A stretch of 64,000 bases of DNA from Beta vulgaris subsp. vulgaris (GCF_026745355.1 NC_079204.1:50551182-50615181); one strand, 5' to 3'. Shown: positions 19,788 to 32,317, counted from the first letter of the stretch. Made by a program: numbers and translations. The notes: generated by a model not told the origin, from the sequence alone.

Positions 19788-22700
19788 AAATGAATATGTA
19801 TAAGTGTAAAAGATGCAAACAACACATTCATTTCGAAAAAGATTGTTGGTTCCGGCAAAAGGATGAGACCAATTTTATGGAAAATAAGGAGCCCAAAAAT
19901 CAATTATTTTATACATGTTTAAATGCTCACCAAGAGTCAAACGATATATGCTATATCAATAGTGGTTGTTCTAACCACATGACTAGCAACAAAAATTCAT
20001 TTGTCAGTCTAGATGAAAATATAAAAACACAAATTAGTATTGGTGATGGAAGCAACCAAGAGGTTGCTGGCAAGGGGCAATATCCGTTAAAATAAAAAAC
20101 AGCTCATCTAAATCCATTTATGATGTTTTCTATGTCTCCGGGCTTGCACAAAACTTGTTAAGTGTAGGCCAACTGTTCCAAAGAGGCTACATGGTGAAAT
20201 TTGATGCTAATAAATATCTCATATTTGATAAGAAAAAAGGGCAATTAATTACTACAACTCAAATGACTCCTAATAAAATATTCCCATATAGAATGCAATT
20301 GGAACATAATGTTTCCCCGAGTTCTATAGTGGATGAGTCCACATTGTGGCATTTAAGATTCAGACATCTAAATTTTAACAGTTTAAAACTGTTAAAACAA
20401 AAGGAAATGGTGATTGAGCTTCCGCCTATAACTAATGAAAGAAAAGTTTGTGAGGGATGTATATATGGCAAAATGCATAAATTGCCATTCTCTACTTCAT
20501 CTTGGAGGGACCTCCATTAGAACTTGTTCAAACAGATATATGGGGCCCTACCAGAAATTTGTCTCTTGGCATAAAAAGATAAAATCTATTATTTGTCGAT
20601 GATTTCATTCGCATGATGTGGGTTTATATCTTGGAGTGAAAATCAGAAGCATTTTTCCCACTTCATACAATTTAAAGCCCTCACTGGAAAAACAAAGTGG
20701 GCACAGATGTGGGGGAGAATTTACGAGTAAATAATTCAATAGTTTCCGTAAGGAGCATGGGATTAAAAGAGAATTAACAGTAAGACACACATCTCAACAA
20801 AATGGTGTTGCGAAAAGAAAAATAGAACAATTGCTGAAATGGCCCGCAATATGATGCAAGCTAAGAATTTACCAAAATATTTTTGGACCGAAGTTGTCTG
20901 TACAACAGTGTATATTCTCAATAGGTCTCCCACGAAAGCTGTAAAAGGTAGGACACCCTATGAAGCTTGGCATAAAAGAAAGCCAAGAGTGGAGCACCTC
21001 AAAAGTATTCGGGTGCATCGCATAAGCCCACATCCCGAAAGAAAATCGGGAAAAACTCGATGGAAAAGGAGAAAAATGTATCTTCATCGGATACAGTGAC
21101 GAGTCTAAAAGATATCGTCTCTATCAGCCCAAATCTAAGAAGTCAATAATCCCAAAAGATGTCATCTTCGATGAAAGAGCTCAATGGACATGGACAAAAA
21201 AGGAATTTCCACCACATGAAGGAGATTTTCTTCCACCAAGTCCAAGTGAAGATGAAGGTCCGACTCCTCCAGCAATGCAACCGTCTTCCAGCCCATCATC
21301 GCCAAGATCTCCTACAACATCCTCGAGATCGGTGAGTCCAACAACACAGTCTAACTCTCATAGTCCAGCTCCAGTTCGACGAACACAAAGGGATTGACGA
21401 CCACCAAGCTATACTTGAAAGATTTTCAGTGGAATCAAGCTATTATGGCTCTCTTCACCAACGAACCACAAAGCTTTCAAGAAGCAGCATGAGAAGATAA
21501 ATGGGTCGAGGCCATGAATGAAGAAATCAAGATGATCGAAAAAAACAACACATGGGAGCTTGTTGAGAAACCTAAAGACAAAGAAGCACTAGTACAGAAT
21601 AGGCGATTTGCGTCGGATGTGAGGCGCCTATTTGCGTCGGACATGGGTCCGACGCCACAGGCCTCGACGCAAATGACTATCAATGATCTACGTCGAATGC
21701 AGATCCGACGCACATTTTCATCTATTTGCGTCGTACCTCGTATACGGTGCGACGCAGATGGCTATCCCAGCCCAATTCAGAGTAATGCAGAGATAATGTG
21801 CGTCGCACATTGCCAAGGGTGCGACGCACATTAGTGATTTGCGTCGCACAATAGGCTATGTGCGACGCAAATCACTGTTTTAATAAAAAAAAAATTATTT
21901 TTGGAACTAAAATTCCAGATTCAATCATCTCTGTGAGACGCACAAAAGAAATAAAGAGAAGAAAGAAAAAATAAAGAGAAGAACAGAACCTCGTATACAA
22001 TTTGAAAACAAAAAATTTAGATCTAACACACAATTTGAAACAAAAAAAATAGATCTAACACACAAAAAACCCTAAAATTTAATATCCAAACATTAAAATT
22101 TACAATTTATTACAACTTTTACATAGATCCAAAAAAATAAAAAACATTCTTCAATCTTCATCATCAATAGTCGCCCTCTTCTGTTAAAAACCAAATATAA
22201 AAAATAAAAAAACGCCATTATCTTTCAGATCTAGAAAAGTGTAAACAAAAAAATCAGAAAGAAAAAATTTAAAGAATTCGAACCTGTTGGAGATGGAGAA
22301 TGGGAAAGAAAGCCAAAGTATTTCAGTCACTTTCAGATCTATAAGAGGGTACACAAAAATATCATAAATAAAAAATTTAAAAAATTGAATCTGTGAACAC
22401 AAAAAAAATCGGATTTAAAAAATTTAAAAAATCGAACCTGCTATTTCAGAACGTTGAAGAAAGCCAAATTATTCAGATCTATAAGGTTTTTTCTTCGAAG
22501 CTTCACCATGCTTTTTTTCCTTCGAAGCCAAATTATTTCAAATCGAAGCCATTGGGGACGCTTGACGGGGTTTTTGGGTAAAGATCTTGTCTTTTTGGGG
22601 ACGGCAGCGGTAAAAATCCGGCAGAACCAACTAAGATGGCGTCGGTAAGCCATTGGGGACGAAGCCATTGGGGACGAAGCCATTGGGGACGCTTCACTTC

Positions 22701-24459
22701 TGGAGTTCTGGGTTTCAGAGACACGGGGAGGGAGAAAGAAGATTCGAGTGAAGGAGAGAGAGAGGGAGAGAGAGAGAAGCAAATCAGAGAGAGTTTTAGG
22801 TTAGTGTGAGATGGGGAGTTGAGGAGTTTTAGGAGACGGAGATGGGGAGATGGGGAGATAGTGAGATGGGTACGCGGCCCAACTAAGATGTGCGTCGCAT
22901 GGGCTTGGGGTCCGTTGCAAATCAATAATTTGCAACGCACCTTAAGTACGTGCGACGCAGATGGTTCATTTTTGCGTCAAACGCTCTTTTGCATGCGACG
23001 CAAATAGGTTTTTGCGTCACTTCCGTGTCTGTGCGACGCAAATGAGGGGACGCAAATCGTCCTTTTTCTACTAGTGAAGTCATCGGTCTCAAATGGATCT
23101 ACAAGGTCAAGTAGAACGAAGATCACTCCATTCAAAAATACAAGGCGCATCTCGTTGCAAAAGGCTCCTCTCAGCAACCTGGAATTGACTTCAACGAGAC
23201 ATATGCTCCAGTAGTTCACATGGAGACAATCAGGTCAGTCCTTGCACTTGCAGCTTAATTAAAATTACTAGTATTTCAATTTGATGTAAAAATCGCATTT
23301 TTGAACAGAGAGCTCGAAGAAGAAGTATATGTTGAGCAACTGCAAGGATATCTCATTATTGGAGGCTAAGAAGACAAAGTATACCGCTTCGTAAAACCCT
23401 TTATGGGCTTAAGCAAGCTCCAGGGCCTGGAATAGCAAAATTGATGGCTACCTCATCCAAAATGGCTTCACAAAAAGCCCAAGTGAGCTATCACTATGTA
23501 TCAAGGTCCAAGGAGCTCAAGATTTTCTCATATTGTGCCTCTATATAGATGATCTAATATACACAGGCACTAGTTCGAAAATGATTAGGGAATTCAAGAA
23601 AGCAATGATGTCGGAGTATGAGATGACCGACCTTGGAGCCATGAAGTACTTCCTTGGCATGCAAGTCAAGCAAAGCCCAGGAAAAATATTTCTCTCACAA
23701 GAGAAATATGCAGATGACCTACTTAAAAAGTTCAACATGAGTGAATGTTAGCCATTGGCTACACCAATAGCACTTAATGAAAAGCTATCCAAGAGTGATG
23801 GCAAAGAGAAGGTCAATGCATCAATATATCGAAGTGTGGTCGGCTCTCTCATATATCTCACACACACGAGACCAGACATAGTTTGTTCTATAAGCATTGT
23901 GTCAAGGTTCATGAGTAAGCCAAGTAAAGCTCACCTGGCAGCAACAAAAAGGATTCTCAGGTATGTCAAGGGAACAAAATAGTTATGAAATTATGTATGA
24001 GACAGAGGAAAATCACAAGCTACAGGATATACAGACAGCGATTGGGCCGGAAGCATTGACGATAAGAAGAGTACAAGTGGCTACGTCTTCCAGCTGGGAA
24101 TCAAGGCTATTTCTTGGTCATCAAAGAAACAAGCAACAGTAGCTCTTTCATCAGCAGAAGCAGAGGCTTAAAAGAATTCTTGAAGATCTACAACATACAT
24201 CAAAAGAACCAACAACTATCTACTGCGACAACATGTCAGCAATAGCCATGACAAAGAATCCAGTTTTTCATAGCTGCACGATGCACATCGAAATACGACA
24301 TCATTTCATCTGAGATTTGGTCGACAAACAAGAGATCGAGCTACAATAAAATTCTGCAAGACGGGGGAGCAACTTGTGGACATATTCACAAAAGCAATTC
24401 CAACAGAGAAATTGATCCAGTTCCGAAAACAACTCGGAGTACAAGATCTTCTAGATTAG
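19788..24459 (+). pseudogene. Copia 2 pol remnant, heavily mutated and split
   Basis: Recognisable parts in order: zinc knuckle CKRCKQHIHFEKDCW (near 19800), protease-like CYINSGCSNHMTSN where the catalytic Asp is Asn, gag-pre-integrase region ending CEGCIYGKMHKLPFS, and integrase with WGPTRN. A target-DNA-binding part with YILNRSPTKAVKGRTPYEAW follows, then RT start ending KDKEA at 21586. RT resumes after the CACTA element as IGLKWIYKVK, then YIDDLIYTGT (near 23545) and RNase H to about 24440. Numerous stops and frameshifts interrupt every domain. Confidence 0.88.
21587..23076. mobile_element. Non-autonomous CACTA (En/Spm) element, 1490 bp
   Basis: Left end CACTAGTACAGAATAGGCGA and right end TCCTTTTTCTACTAGTG are CACTA termini in inverted orientation, both followed inwards by GATTTGCGTC. 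The 3-bp duplication AAG flanks both ends (21584-21586, 23077-23079), exactly as expected for CACTA. Subterminal regions are packed with short GTGCGACGCAAAT-type repeats in both orientations, the likely transposase-binding sites. No transposase is encoded. It interrupts the copia 2 RT, whose frame resumes exactly after the duplication. Confidence 0.95.
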
Positions 24460-24465
24460 GGAGAG

Positions 24466-24868
24466 TGTTAAAAACTAATCTAGAAAATTCTATAAAATTA
24501 TCTAGTTTAGTTAGACTACCTAGAGAAATGTAGAGGAAGTTATTATCATCTACTTTAGTTAGACTACCTAAAGAAATCTAGAGGAAGTCATTTGTTGTAG
24601 TTACATGCAATTACACTAGAATTATCTAGAGATATATCTAGATGAAGACTTTGCAAGTCGGTTGCAAAATAACAACATACATCAACTAGTATAAATACCA
24701 TGTATTAGCAAGCATATGGGATCGATGTAACAAAGAGTGTAATACAACAATTTGCAAACGTTCCCAATAGCACCACTAATTCTCTCTCCTCCTTTTTTTT
24801 CAAATAAAACATCTCACTCTAAATACAACAAACTCGCCCAAAATTTGCAAAAGCCAAAATTCCTAACA
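24466..24868 (+). repeat. 3' LTR of copia 2 (403 bp)
   Basis: Starts TGTTAAAAACTAATCTAG right after TTAGGGAGAG and ends ATTCCTAACA. TGTTA...TAACA termini are intact. An internal ~60-bp repeat (CTAGTTTAGTTAGACTACCT-like blocks near 24503 and 24555) is present. TATA-like TATAAATACC lies near 24690. Confidence 0.85.
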
Positions 24869-25376
24869 CTAGTTGCATTGCTTGTTGATAACTAGTCATT
24901 GTGAAGGGAAGGGGAGTACCCAATCCAGTTGGGAAGCTAATAAAGCGTAAAAGGTTGAAAGTAAAATTTAGGCATCATAGTTAGTATCATGTTTTCACCA
25001 AAAAAAAAAGTTAGTATCATGTATGTGGCAATTCAATGCTAAACTTTTACGTGTTTTGTTAGATAGTACTAAAATTGGCCTATAATTTGTCATTAAGGTT
25101 TGTGCAGCATAACGTACGAGTGAACTAGGGTGCAAGCAATATACTCGTAGGTGGCTCATCGCGCGAACGATTTTCTCCGAACGGTTTGTTACATCAAACA
25201 TCATGCACCAACAAACCCAGCAAAATGTTAAAGTAGAAAGGCAACACAAGCATGTTCTTGAAGTACCTTAAAATTTGATCTTTTTATGGTGTTTAGCTCT
25301 CTAATAGCAGGGTTATTTTGCCATACATGTACCATATATAAACAAGCTTCCCACACCTATTTTGCGCCATAAGACA
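24869..25376. other. Intergenic, no feature seen
   Basis: Between copia 2 and copia 3. The 84-codon minus ORF here has no recognisable domain. Confidence 0.35.
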
Positions 25377-25381
25377 TTAAC

Positions 25382-25582
25382 TGTAAAGGTTGAGTTTTTC
25401 ATATATTCAGAAGCATTACATGTAAAAATATATAGTACAAAGGAGAAGACTAATAGAGTAAGTAAAGATAATACAAGATATACAAGATAAACAAAGATAC
25501 AAGATCAGAAGAGATGAGGAAGGATATCTCTAAGATAATATGAGTATATATAAGATATGAAAGATATTATGTATCTTTATTA
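25382..25582 (-). repeat. 3' LTR of copia 3 (201 bp)
   Basis: Identical to the copy at 29394-29594. Plus-strand edges TGTAAAGG...CTTTATTA. Outer flank is TTAAC. Confidence 0.95.
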
Positions 25583-28500
25583 TGCCCCCGCAAGAGTGGC
25601 GGGCGATTAGTCATGCCAATCTTGAGAAGTAATGTGTCCAAGCGAGGCCGAGTTAACGGCTTTGTGAGGAAGTCAGCTAGTTGATCACCTGTAGGGACGT
25701 GAACCACACGCAATAAACCATCTTGAACTTGTTCACGTATAAAGTAGAAAGCTAGAGCTAGGTGCTTCATTTTTGAGTCGAAAACCGGATTAGAACTGAG
25801 GAAGGTAGCACCAAGATTATCACAGAAGAGCATAGGTTGTTGAGTAATATGAAGCCTCATTTCATGAAATAAATTCTTCAACCATAAGAGCTCACCAGTG
25901 GTATGGGCAATAGCACGATACTCGGCCTCGGTAGACGAACGAGCTACACGTTTTGCTTCTTGGAGCACCAGGTAAGAGGATTGCGACCCAAGAAATTATA
26001 TGACCCATGGTAGAAGTGTAGTCATCTTTGTTACCCGCCCAATCGGCATCCGTAAATGCATGAAGACAAGAGGGAGAGTCACGTAGGATATTAATACCAT
26101 AATCAATAGTGCCACTAAGATAGCGTAATAGACGCTTTAAAGCAAGCCAATGATCTGTGGTGGGACAATGCATGTATTGAGACAACCTGTTAACAGCAAA
26201 CGCAACATCGGGACGAGTTAGCGTTAAATATTGCAAGCTACCAAGAGCAGCCCTATAATCCTTGGGAGTGTCAAGAGGAGTTCCGGAGCTAGCTAGAAGA
26301 GGAACTGTGACTATAAGAGGTGTGGTGGCAGGTTTAACACTAAGCATTCCCATGGTGTCAAGAAGATCACAAATATACTTACGTTGGCTCAAGAAAATAC
26401 CATTGGCAGTAGGTATTACTTCAACGCCAAGAAAGTAAGATAATGTGCCCAAATCTTTTAAAGCAAAACGTTGAGCTAAGTTTTGAACAAACACATCCAA
26501 GTGAACATGGTTAGGACCGGTTATGATTATATCGTCGACATAGACGATAAGATAAATAGGATGAGCTCCATGAAGAATGAAAAGGGAAGAATCAGATGCT
26601 GTGCGTGTAAACCCAAAACCAACAAGAAAATTCATAAGCTCGGTGTACCAAGCACGGGGTGCTTGTTTGAGTCCGTAAATGGCCTTTTTGAGTTTACATA
26701 TAGCTTGAGGAGCGGAGGGATCAACAAACCCTTGAGGTTGTACATATAAACTTTCATGGAGAGTACCTTGAAGAAATGCGTTGTTGATATCCAATTGACG
26801 AAGTGACCAACCCTTTGTAGTAGCTAAAGTAAGAATGGTGCGAACCGTTGCCGCTTTTACCACAGGGCTAAGGGCTCGGTATAGTCAATACCAGGACGTT
26901 GTTGGAAGCCCTTAGCCACTAATCGCGCTTTGTAACGCTCAACATCACCATTGGGTTTATATTTAACTCGAAAAACCCATTTACTTTTGATAATATTTTT
27001 AGCAGTATGTGGTTCAACAAGGTGCCATGTACCCATGCTAGTGAGAGATTTGTACTCCTCATCCATGGCTAGTTTCCATTTAGGATCCTTAAGAGCTTGG
27101 GCAACAGTAGTGGGAACAACATGTTTTGAGGTGAGGGTTGTGAGGTTGGCATATTTAGGATTAGGTTTATATATGTGATGTTTGGAGCGTGTGATAATAC
27201 TCGAAGGAGGGGGAGGAGGACATGGGGAAGTTGGTGGGAGACGTGGAGGAGGGAGTGGGAATGGTGGGTTCATAACTGCTAGTAGAGAGAGGAGAGATGG
27301 AGTCAGCGTGAGAGGTGGATGAGGGAGAGCTATGTGGCGAGGCCAAGGGTTAGGAGATGGAGGTGGGCTGGGCAACTCATGAGGTGTAGGAGTTGGAGTG
27401 GAGGGAGGAGTAAGTAGAGGGGTAGGATGAGGTTGTGTAGGAGTAGGCAAAGGAAAGTCAACAAGAGGTAGAGTGATACTACACCATTGGTCAGGAGATG
27501 GAATAGGAGAGGAGTGTTGCGTGGGATTAATAAGGGTGGGGTAGGGGTAGGCATTTTCAATAAATCGTACATGACGGGAAGTGTATACTTTGTGAGTTGT
27601 AGGATCCAAACAATAATATGCACTTTGGGATTTTGAGTAGCCTACGAAAATGCAAGGAAGAGAGTTGGGTTCAAGTTTGTTAGAGTTATAAGGGCGAAGC
27701 CACGGATAACAAAGACATCCAAAACTATGTAACTTGGAGTAGTTTGGAGAAGTCTTAAAAAGGCATTCATAAGGGGATTTGTGAGAGAGGGTGGGAGTGA
27801 TCATGCGATTTATGAGATATGTAGCAGTGGAGAAAGCATAACTCCATAATTCAAGAGGAAGACTAGCATGAGAAAGAAGAGAGAGACCCGTCTCTACAAT
27901 ATGGCGATGACGTCTCTCGGCAAAACCATTGTGCTCTGGAGTATGAGGAGGGGAAGTAAGGTGAGAAATACCATCAAATGTAAGAAAATTAGTGAGAGCT
28001 TCATATTCCCCACCATTGTCAGAATATAAGGTTTTAATAGGAGTCTCAAAGTATTTTTCAACTAAGGCCTTAAATCGAATGAAAATAGGCTTAGTATCGG
28101 ATTTGTATTTGAGAGGATAAAACCAAATATATTTAGTGAAATGATCAATAAAAATAACATAGTATTTGAAACCATCAATAGAAGAAATTGGCGATGACCA
28201 TAAATCAGTATATATGATGTCAAGGGGGGAAGATGAAACTAAAGTGGATTTATTAAAAGGGAGTTTATGACTCTTATTACAATGGCAAGCATCACAATTA
28301 AAGGAATTAAAATGAGATACATTAAGATTAAAACGAGAAGCAAGAGACTTGAGAATAGCAAGGGAAGGGTGGCCTAATTTGTGATGCCAATCAAGAGCGG
28401 AAGTTGTGGTAGTGGAGAGAGCTAAGGCGGAAGCGGTGGAAGGCCACTCATAGATGCCATGCTTGGTAGGTCCTTTAAAAAGGTGTGCCCCCGTGAGACG

Positions 28501-29331
28501 ATCCTTCATAAGAAAAGAATCACAAGAAAATTCAATTAGCAAATTATTTTGTGCACATAATTGAGAGATGGAAATTATGTTACGAGACATAGAGGGAGCA
28601 CAAAGAACATTGGATAAAAGTAATGATTTAGAGGAGGGAAGAGTTAAAGACAAAGCACCAATGTGAGTAATAGGAACACCCGTACCATCACCAATAACAA
28701 CCTCTTCGGGACCATCATAGGGGTGATGAAGAGAGAGAGTGGAGAGGTCATGCGTGACATGATGCGAAGCACCGGAGTCTAAGAGCCAAGGAGTGAGTTA
28801 GGCGTGGGGTTGATAGTGGTAGCAAGGTGGGCTTGAGGGCTACGGGAAGAGTTAGAGTAAGGTGGAGGAGTAGGTTTGGCAGTAGGAAATTTTTCTTGAA
28901 ATTGAGGACAACGATGAAGGGAATGACCAAAAGTATGACACCATTGGCACTTACCTTGGTAGCCCTTGGTAGGCTTCTTGGAAGTGGAGGCATAAGATGG
29001 ACGTGAGTTAGAGGAGGGTAGGGCAGTAGGTGCAGCATGGTGGGGAGCACTAGGAGGAGCAGGGGAATGATATGGACGTGTGGTGGTGGAGTGGGCCGTG
29101 ACGGGAAGAGTAGGGGAAGGAGTTTGTTGACCAAGACTTATCTCACGGACAAGGAGCTTCTCATGGAGCTCATCAAAGGAGATGAGATAAACCGTAGCCG
29201 AGAAGGATAGCTTGGAGTTGAAGCTTCCAAGAGAGATAATTGGTGGAGGTTAGCTTAATGATGCCGGAAAGGTTGACAACTGTGAGAGGGTGGTCGGGTT
29301 CGGCAGCATTGGGGATAGTGGTGGACGGCAT
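25583..29331 (-). pseudogene. Copia 3 gag-pol (RE1-like), defective
   Basis: Gag starts MPSTTIPNAAEPDHPLTVV at 29331 and breaks near 29180 after GYGLSHL, where most of gag is deleted. The knuckle CQWCHTFGHSLHRC (near 28935), protease DSGASHHVTHD after a frameshift near 28790, and integrase with DNGGEYEAL and TPEHNGFAERRHRH follow. A proline-rich linker, RT with YVDDIIITGP (near 26530) and RNase H (DADWAGN, STEAEYRA) complete it. Further frameshifts occur near 26865 (inside the RT) and near 25975. Similarity is to Arabidopsis RE1/RE2-type copia. The enzymatic core is largely legible but not continuous. Confidence 0.93.
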
Positions 29332-29381
29332 GGCGAATGGCAGGGAAAAAAAAAAATCAGTTTAGAGGTCGGGGAAAGCTT

Positions 29382-29393
29382 GCTCTGATACCA
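29382..29393 (-). other. Primer-binding site of copia 3
   Basis: TGGTATCAGAGC on the minus strand, complementary to the 3' end of initiator methionine tRNA, abuts the 5' LTR with no spacer. Confidence 0.93.
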
Positions 29394-29594
29394 TGTAAAG
29401 GTTGAGTTTTTCATATATTCAGAAGCATTACATGTAAAAATATATAGTACAAAGGAGAAGACTAATAGAGTAAGTAAAGATAATACAAGATATACAAGAT
29501 AAACAAAGATACAAGATCAGAAGAGATGAGGAAGGATATCTCTAAGATAATATGAGTATATATAAGATATGAAAGATATTATGTATCTTTATTA
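29394..29594 (-). repeat. 5' LTR of copia 3 (201 bp)
   Basis: Identical to 25382-25582; next to the primer-binding site on its inner side and TTAAC on its outer side. Confidence 0.95.
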
Positions 29595-29599
29595 TTAAC

Positions 29600-30833
29600 T
29601 AGTGTTTCACAAGCTACCCAACATATGATGATCTTCAGGGTCGTCTTGAAGATTTTGGGGCCCCGGTTCTAACATGAAAATTGGGCCCCTAAATTTATAG
29701 AAAATAAAGATGGAAGGTTAGAGTTCTAAAGATAGAAAGTTGAAAATCTAAAAGATAAATCATTGACAAATTTGTTAAGGGTGGGAAACAAGGGTGAAAT
29801 CTTGAAATATGAAGTAAAATTTTTAAAATAATATATTTTGGGGCCTTTATAATTTTGGGGGCCCTGTGCTGGTGGGCTCCTTGCACACCCTCATCTACCC
29901 CTCTGATGATCTTATAGTATTTTGGGTGTTCAGCTTTAATACACACACCAATAAGAGTTTCTTGTATCTTTAAGCTTTCCTTCTAATCAAAATAAATCGC
30001 TACAAGCTTCTCAACCTGATGATCACCGTGACTTTCTTTATATAGAGAGATGTTCAATTCCATATATTTCCATTTACTCCTACCTTTTATAAGCGTTACA
30101 TGATATTATATCCCACCTTTTATTGTTTCACTCATACACAACAATTTTGATGTGTATGATTATTTCATAAAGATTATTACCTCTAAAACAAAACACCCAA
30201 TATGATCCACTAAAGACTCATAATATGTCTCTTGTCTCCACAATTTAAAGATCATCTTGACAAACAAAACCTCTTCTTGGGGTGAATGGCAAAATTACAC
30301 TTGCTTTACACTGTAAAAACTACAAACCATTTGAATTGTAAGTTTGCCAAGATTCAAATTTGTCTATTAGCATCTTTAATTATTTACTAATAAAAATTAC
30401 TAAAAGTTGATATTATCAAAATATACCTTGAGACAAATTCAATGTCATACATAATACTATAATAGCATTTGTTTATATATACGCAATAAGTAGATCTAGA
30501 ACTAGAGCTGTCAAATAGGTTGTGTGACGTCAAATTTGTGTTCCTATCAGTAAATAAATGTGATGATACCCGTTGACACTAACCCGACCCATTTCAATAT
30601 ATGAACTTGTCAAAACCCTTGACTACGCTAACCTAACATGGTGCATTTAACTGTTAGGGGTGTAGACCCATTTAACCGATTTAAGTTAGAATGTAAGAAA
30701 ATTTTAACAATAATCTAATTTTTGATGTTCCAACTTTTATGCCATTGTATTAATTCATGTATGGCTAATACCTGCTAATATATTAGAAAATTTTAGAATC
30801 AATTCCTATCATGTTAACGTGTATCTTTATATT
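29600..30833. other. AT-rich intergenic DNA
   Basis: No gene. A stretch at about 29630-29890 has GGGGCCCC-type motifs near both ends (TTTTGGGGCCCC, GGGGGCCCTGTG) and may be an old degraded MITE. The rest is unremarkable. Confidence 0.35.
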
Positions 30834-30841
30834 ATGTGAAT

Positions 30842-31196
30842 GGAAAAATTGACGATAGAGGTCTCAACTTTGGGTGGTAATTTTTAAAAGGTCTGAACTA
30901 TTGATTAACCTGTGTAGGTCCTAACTTTAGGGGTATTAACTTTTAGCGGGCCTTAGTGACTTGAAACTGGCTTAATAAGTCATAACTTGTAAAACTTGGG
31001 TCACACCAGAAGGGTTAGTTAAGGGAGGGAAGTAGGAACTAGGTGAGATTTTAAAAAAAAAAACGTCATTTTTAAATCATCGAGGCCTGCTAAAAGCTAA
31101 GACCCCCTAAAGTTGGGACCTACACAAGTTAATCAATAGTTCAAACCTTTTAAAAATTATCGCCCAAAGTTCAGACCTCTATTGTCAATTTTTTCA
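30842..31196. mobile_element. Mutator-like foldback MITE (355 bp), long TIRs, 8-bp TSD
   Basis: Almost the whole element is two inverted arms of about 130-140 bp: GGTCTCAACTTTGGG and the inverted CCCAAAGTTCAGACC, TTTTTAAAAGGTCTGAACTA and its complement, and GTGTAGGTCC. Flanking duplication ATGTGAAT (30834-30841 and 31197-31204). Long TIR plus 8-9 bp duplication is the Mutator/MULE pattern. Non-coding. Confidence 0.88.
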
Positions 31197-31204
31197 ATGT
31201 GAAT

Positions 31205-31881
31205 ATGTTAATATTTTTAAAACGTTTAAGTCAAACAAATAAAGTCTGTTTGGTTTGTATTAAAAATCTCAGCACTAATACAGTTTGATAAAATTCGTAT
31301 ACGTATGCTGAAAAGACTCGACACTATCGCATTTGTTTTGTATCTGATTCGTGTCGTATTATCGTGTCGATTAAACTTTTATCACCTCGATGTAGAATAT
31401 TGACCTACCTAAGCAAAATGTAAACATCTGTAGGCACAAACAAACATATAGTACAAAGTATATTTTCCAAATAAGTTGTACGAAGAACAACATAAAAAAA
31501 CAGATCCGAATCAAATCTTTTTGCTTCTTTATCTCTTCTTTCTACTTTCGTAGGGACGAACTTGACACCACTAGAGCTACCCCTTGGGCCCTTGGCCATT
31601 GGCCGATACCATGTGCAAGTGCGATATTGCAAAGAAGCCCCACTTTCTAAAGAGATTGCCACATTCTTCAAACAAATGGAGCAAACGAATATGACAACAG
31701 GTTATATACTGCGTCTGTTTTTTAAATTAAATGCAAAATATTAGTTTTTGCATTATTTATGTACTTACTTCAACTACATATTTGAGCTAGCATATACAGA
31801 AAATATTATTATATAGTAAAGTTGTTGAATTAGTTGCAACGCATACTTTTAAAGCATCAATTTTTAATGGTGACAACAACC
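31205..31881. other. Intergenic, no feature supported
   Basis: AT-rich DNA. Short overlapping ORFs at 31405-31744 have no convincing domain. Probably non-coding. Confidence 0.35.
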
Positions 31882-31890
31882 ATAAATTTA

Positions 31891-32317
31891 AAAGTTTTTT
31901 GTGGAGATATACCAGGGTAATAGTGCATTTTGTGGGGATATATCTCACTAAATTTTTTTGTGGGGATATACCAATCTAAATTTAATTTTTGTGAGAAGGT
32001 ACAAAAAATACTATTTTCGGCGAAAAGGTCAGATTTTCGGCCTTTGACTTGGTCGGAACTCGCGAGTGAGCCACAAAGTGACAGTGAGGAAGTTGGAGGA
32101 AAATGAATGTAATAGAAACAATTGAATGTCACACACTATACAAAGAGTAATTAAGCAAGTCAAGGACTGAAAATTTGACTCTCGTCGAAAATAGTATTTT
32201 TGATACATTTTAACAAAACTTAAATTTAGGTTGATATATCCCGACAAAAAAAATTTAGTGAGGTATATCCCCACAAAATGCCCTATTACCCTGATATATG
32301 CCCACAAAAAACTCTAA
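31891..32317. mobile_element. Mutator-like foldback MITE (427 bp), long TIRs, 9-bp TSD
   Basis: Inverted arms of about 160-170 bp share GTTTTTTGTGG.GATATA, CAGGGTAATAG.GCATTTTG, GTGGGGATATA and ATACTATTTTCG with their complements at the right. Flanked by ATAAATTTA (31882-31890 and 32318-32326). It is a different sequence from the MITE at 30842 but has the same architecture. Confidence 0.86.

Larger units (their letters stand above)
19788..24868 (+). mobile_element. Ty1-copia retrotransposon 2, 5'-truncated
   Basis: Pol sequence begins abruptly at the gag zinc knuckle and runs to RNase H, then to a polypurine tract TTAGGGAGAG and a 403-bp 3' LTR. No 5' LTR or gag N-terminus exists upstream, where the CACTA transposase remnant lies instead. 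A CACTA element (21587-23076) splits the RT. The many stops show it is older than copia 1. Confidence 0.88.
25382..29594 (-). mobile_element. Ty1-copia retrotransposon 3: young, identical LTRs, TA...CA termini
   Basis: Two 201-bp LTRs (25382-25582 and 29394-29594) are identical by eye. They are flanked by TTAAC (25377-25381 and 29595-29599). On the element strand the LTR reads TAATAAAGATAC...CCTTTACA, so the usual TG start is replaced by TA. A perfect primer-binding site TGGTATCAGAGC (29393-29382) follows the 5' LTR directly. The 3' LTR is preceded by a purine tract TTGCGGGGGCA. Copia coding order is present but broken. It is a recent insertion of a defective copy. Confidence 0.95.

Noticed and set aside
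19360..19790. 5' LTR for copia 2
   Set aside because: No match to the LTR at 24466-24868; the region is a transposase remnant instead.
26483..26749. Plus-strand ORF within copia 3
   Set aside because: Shadow of the minus-strand reverse transcriptase.
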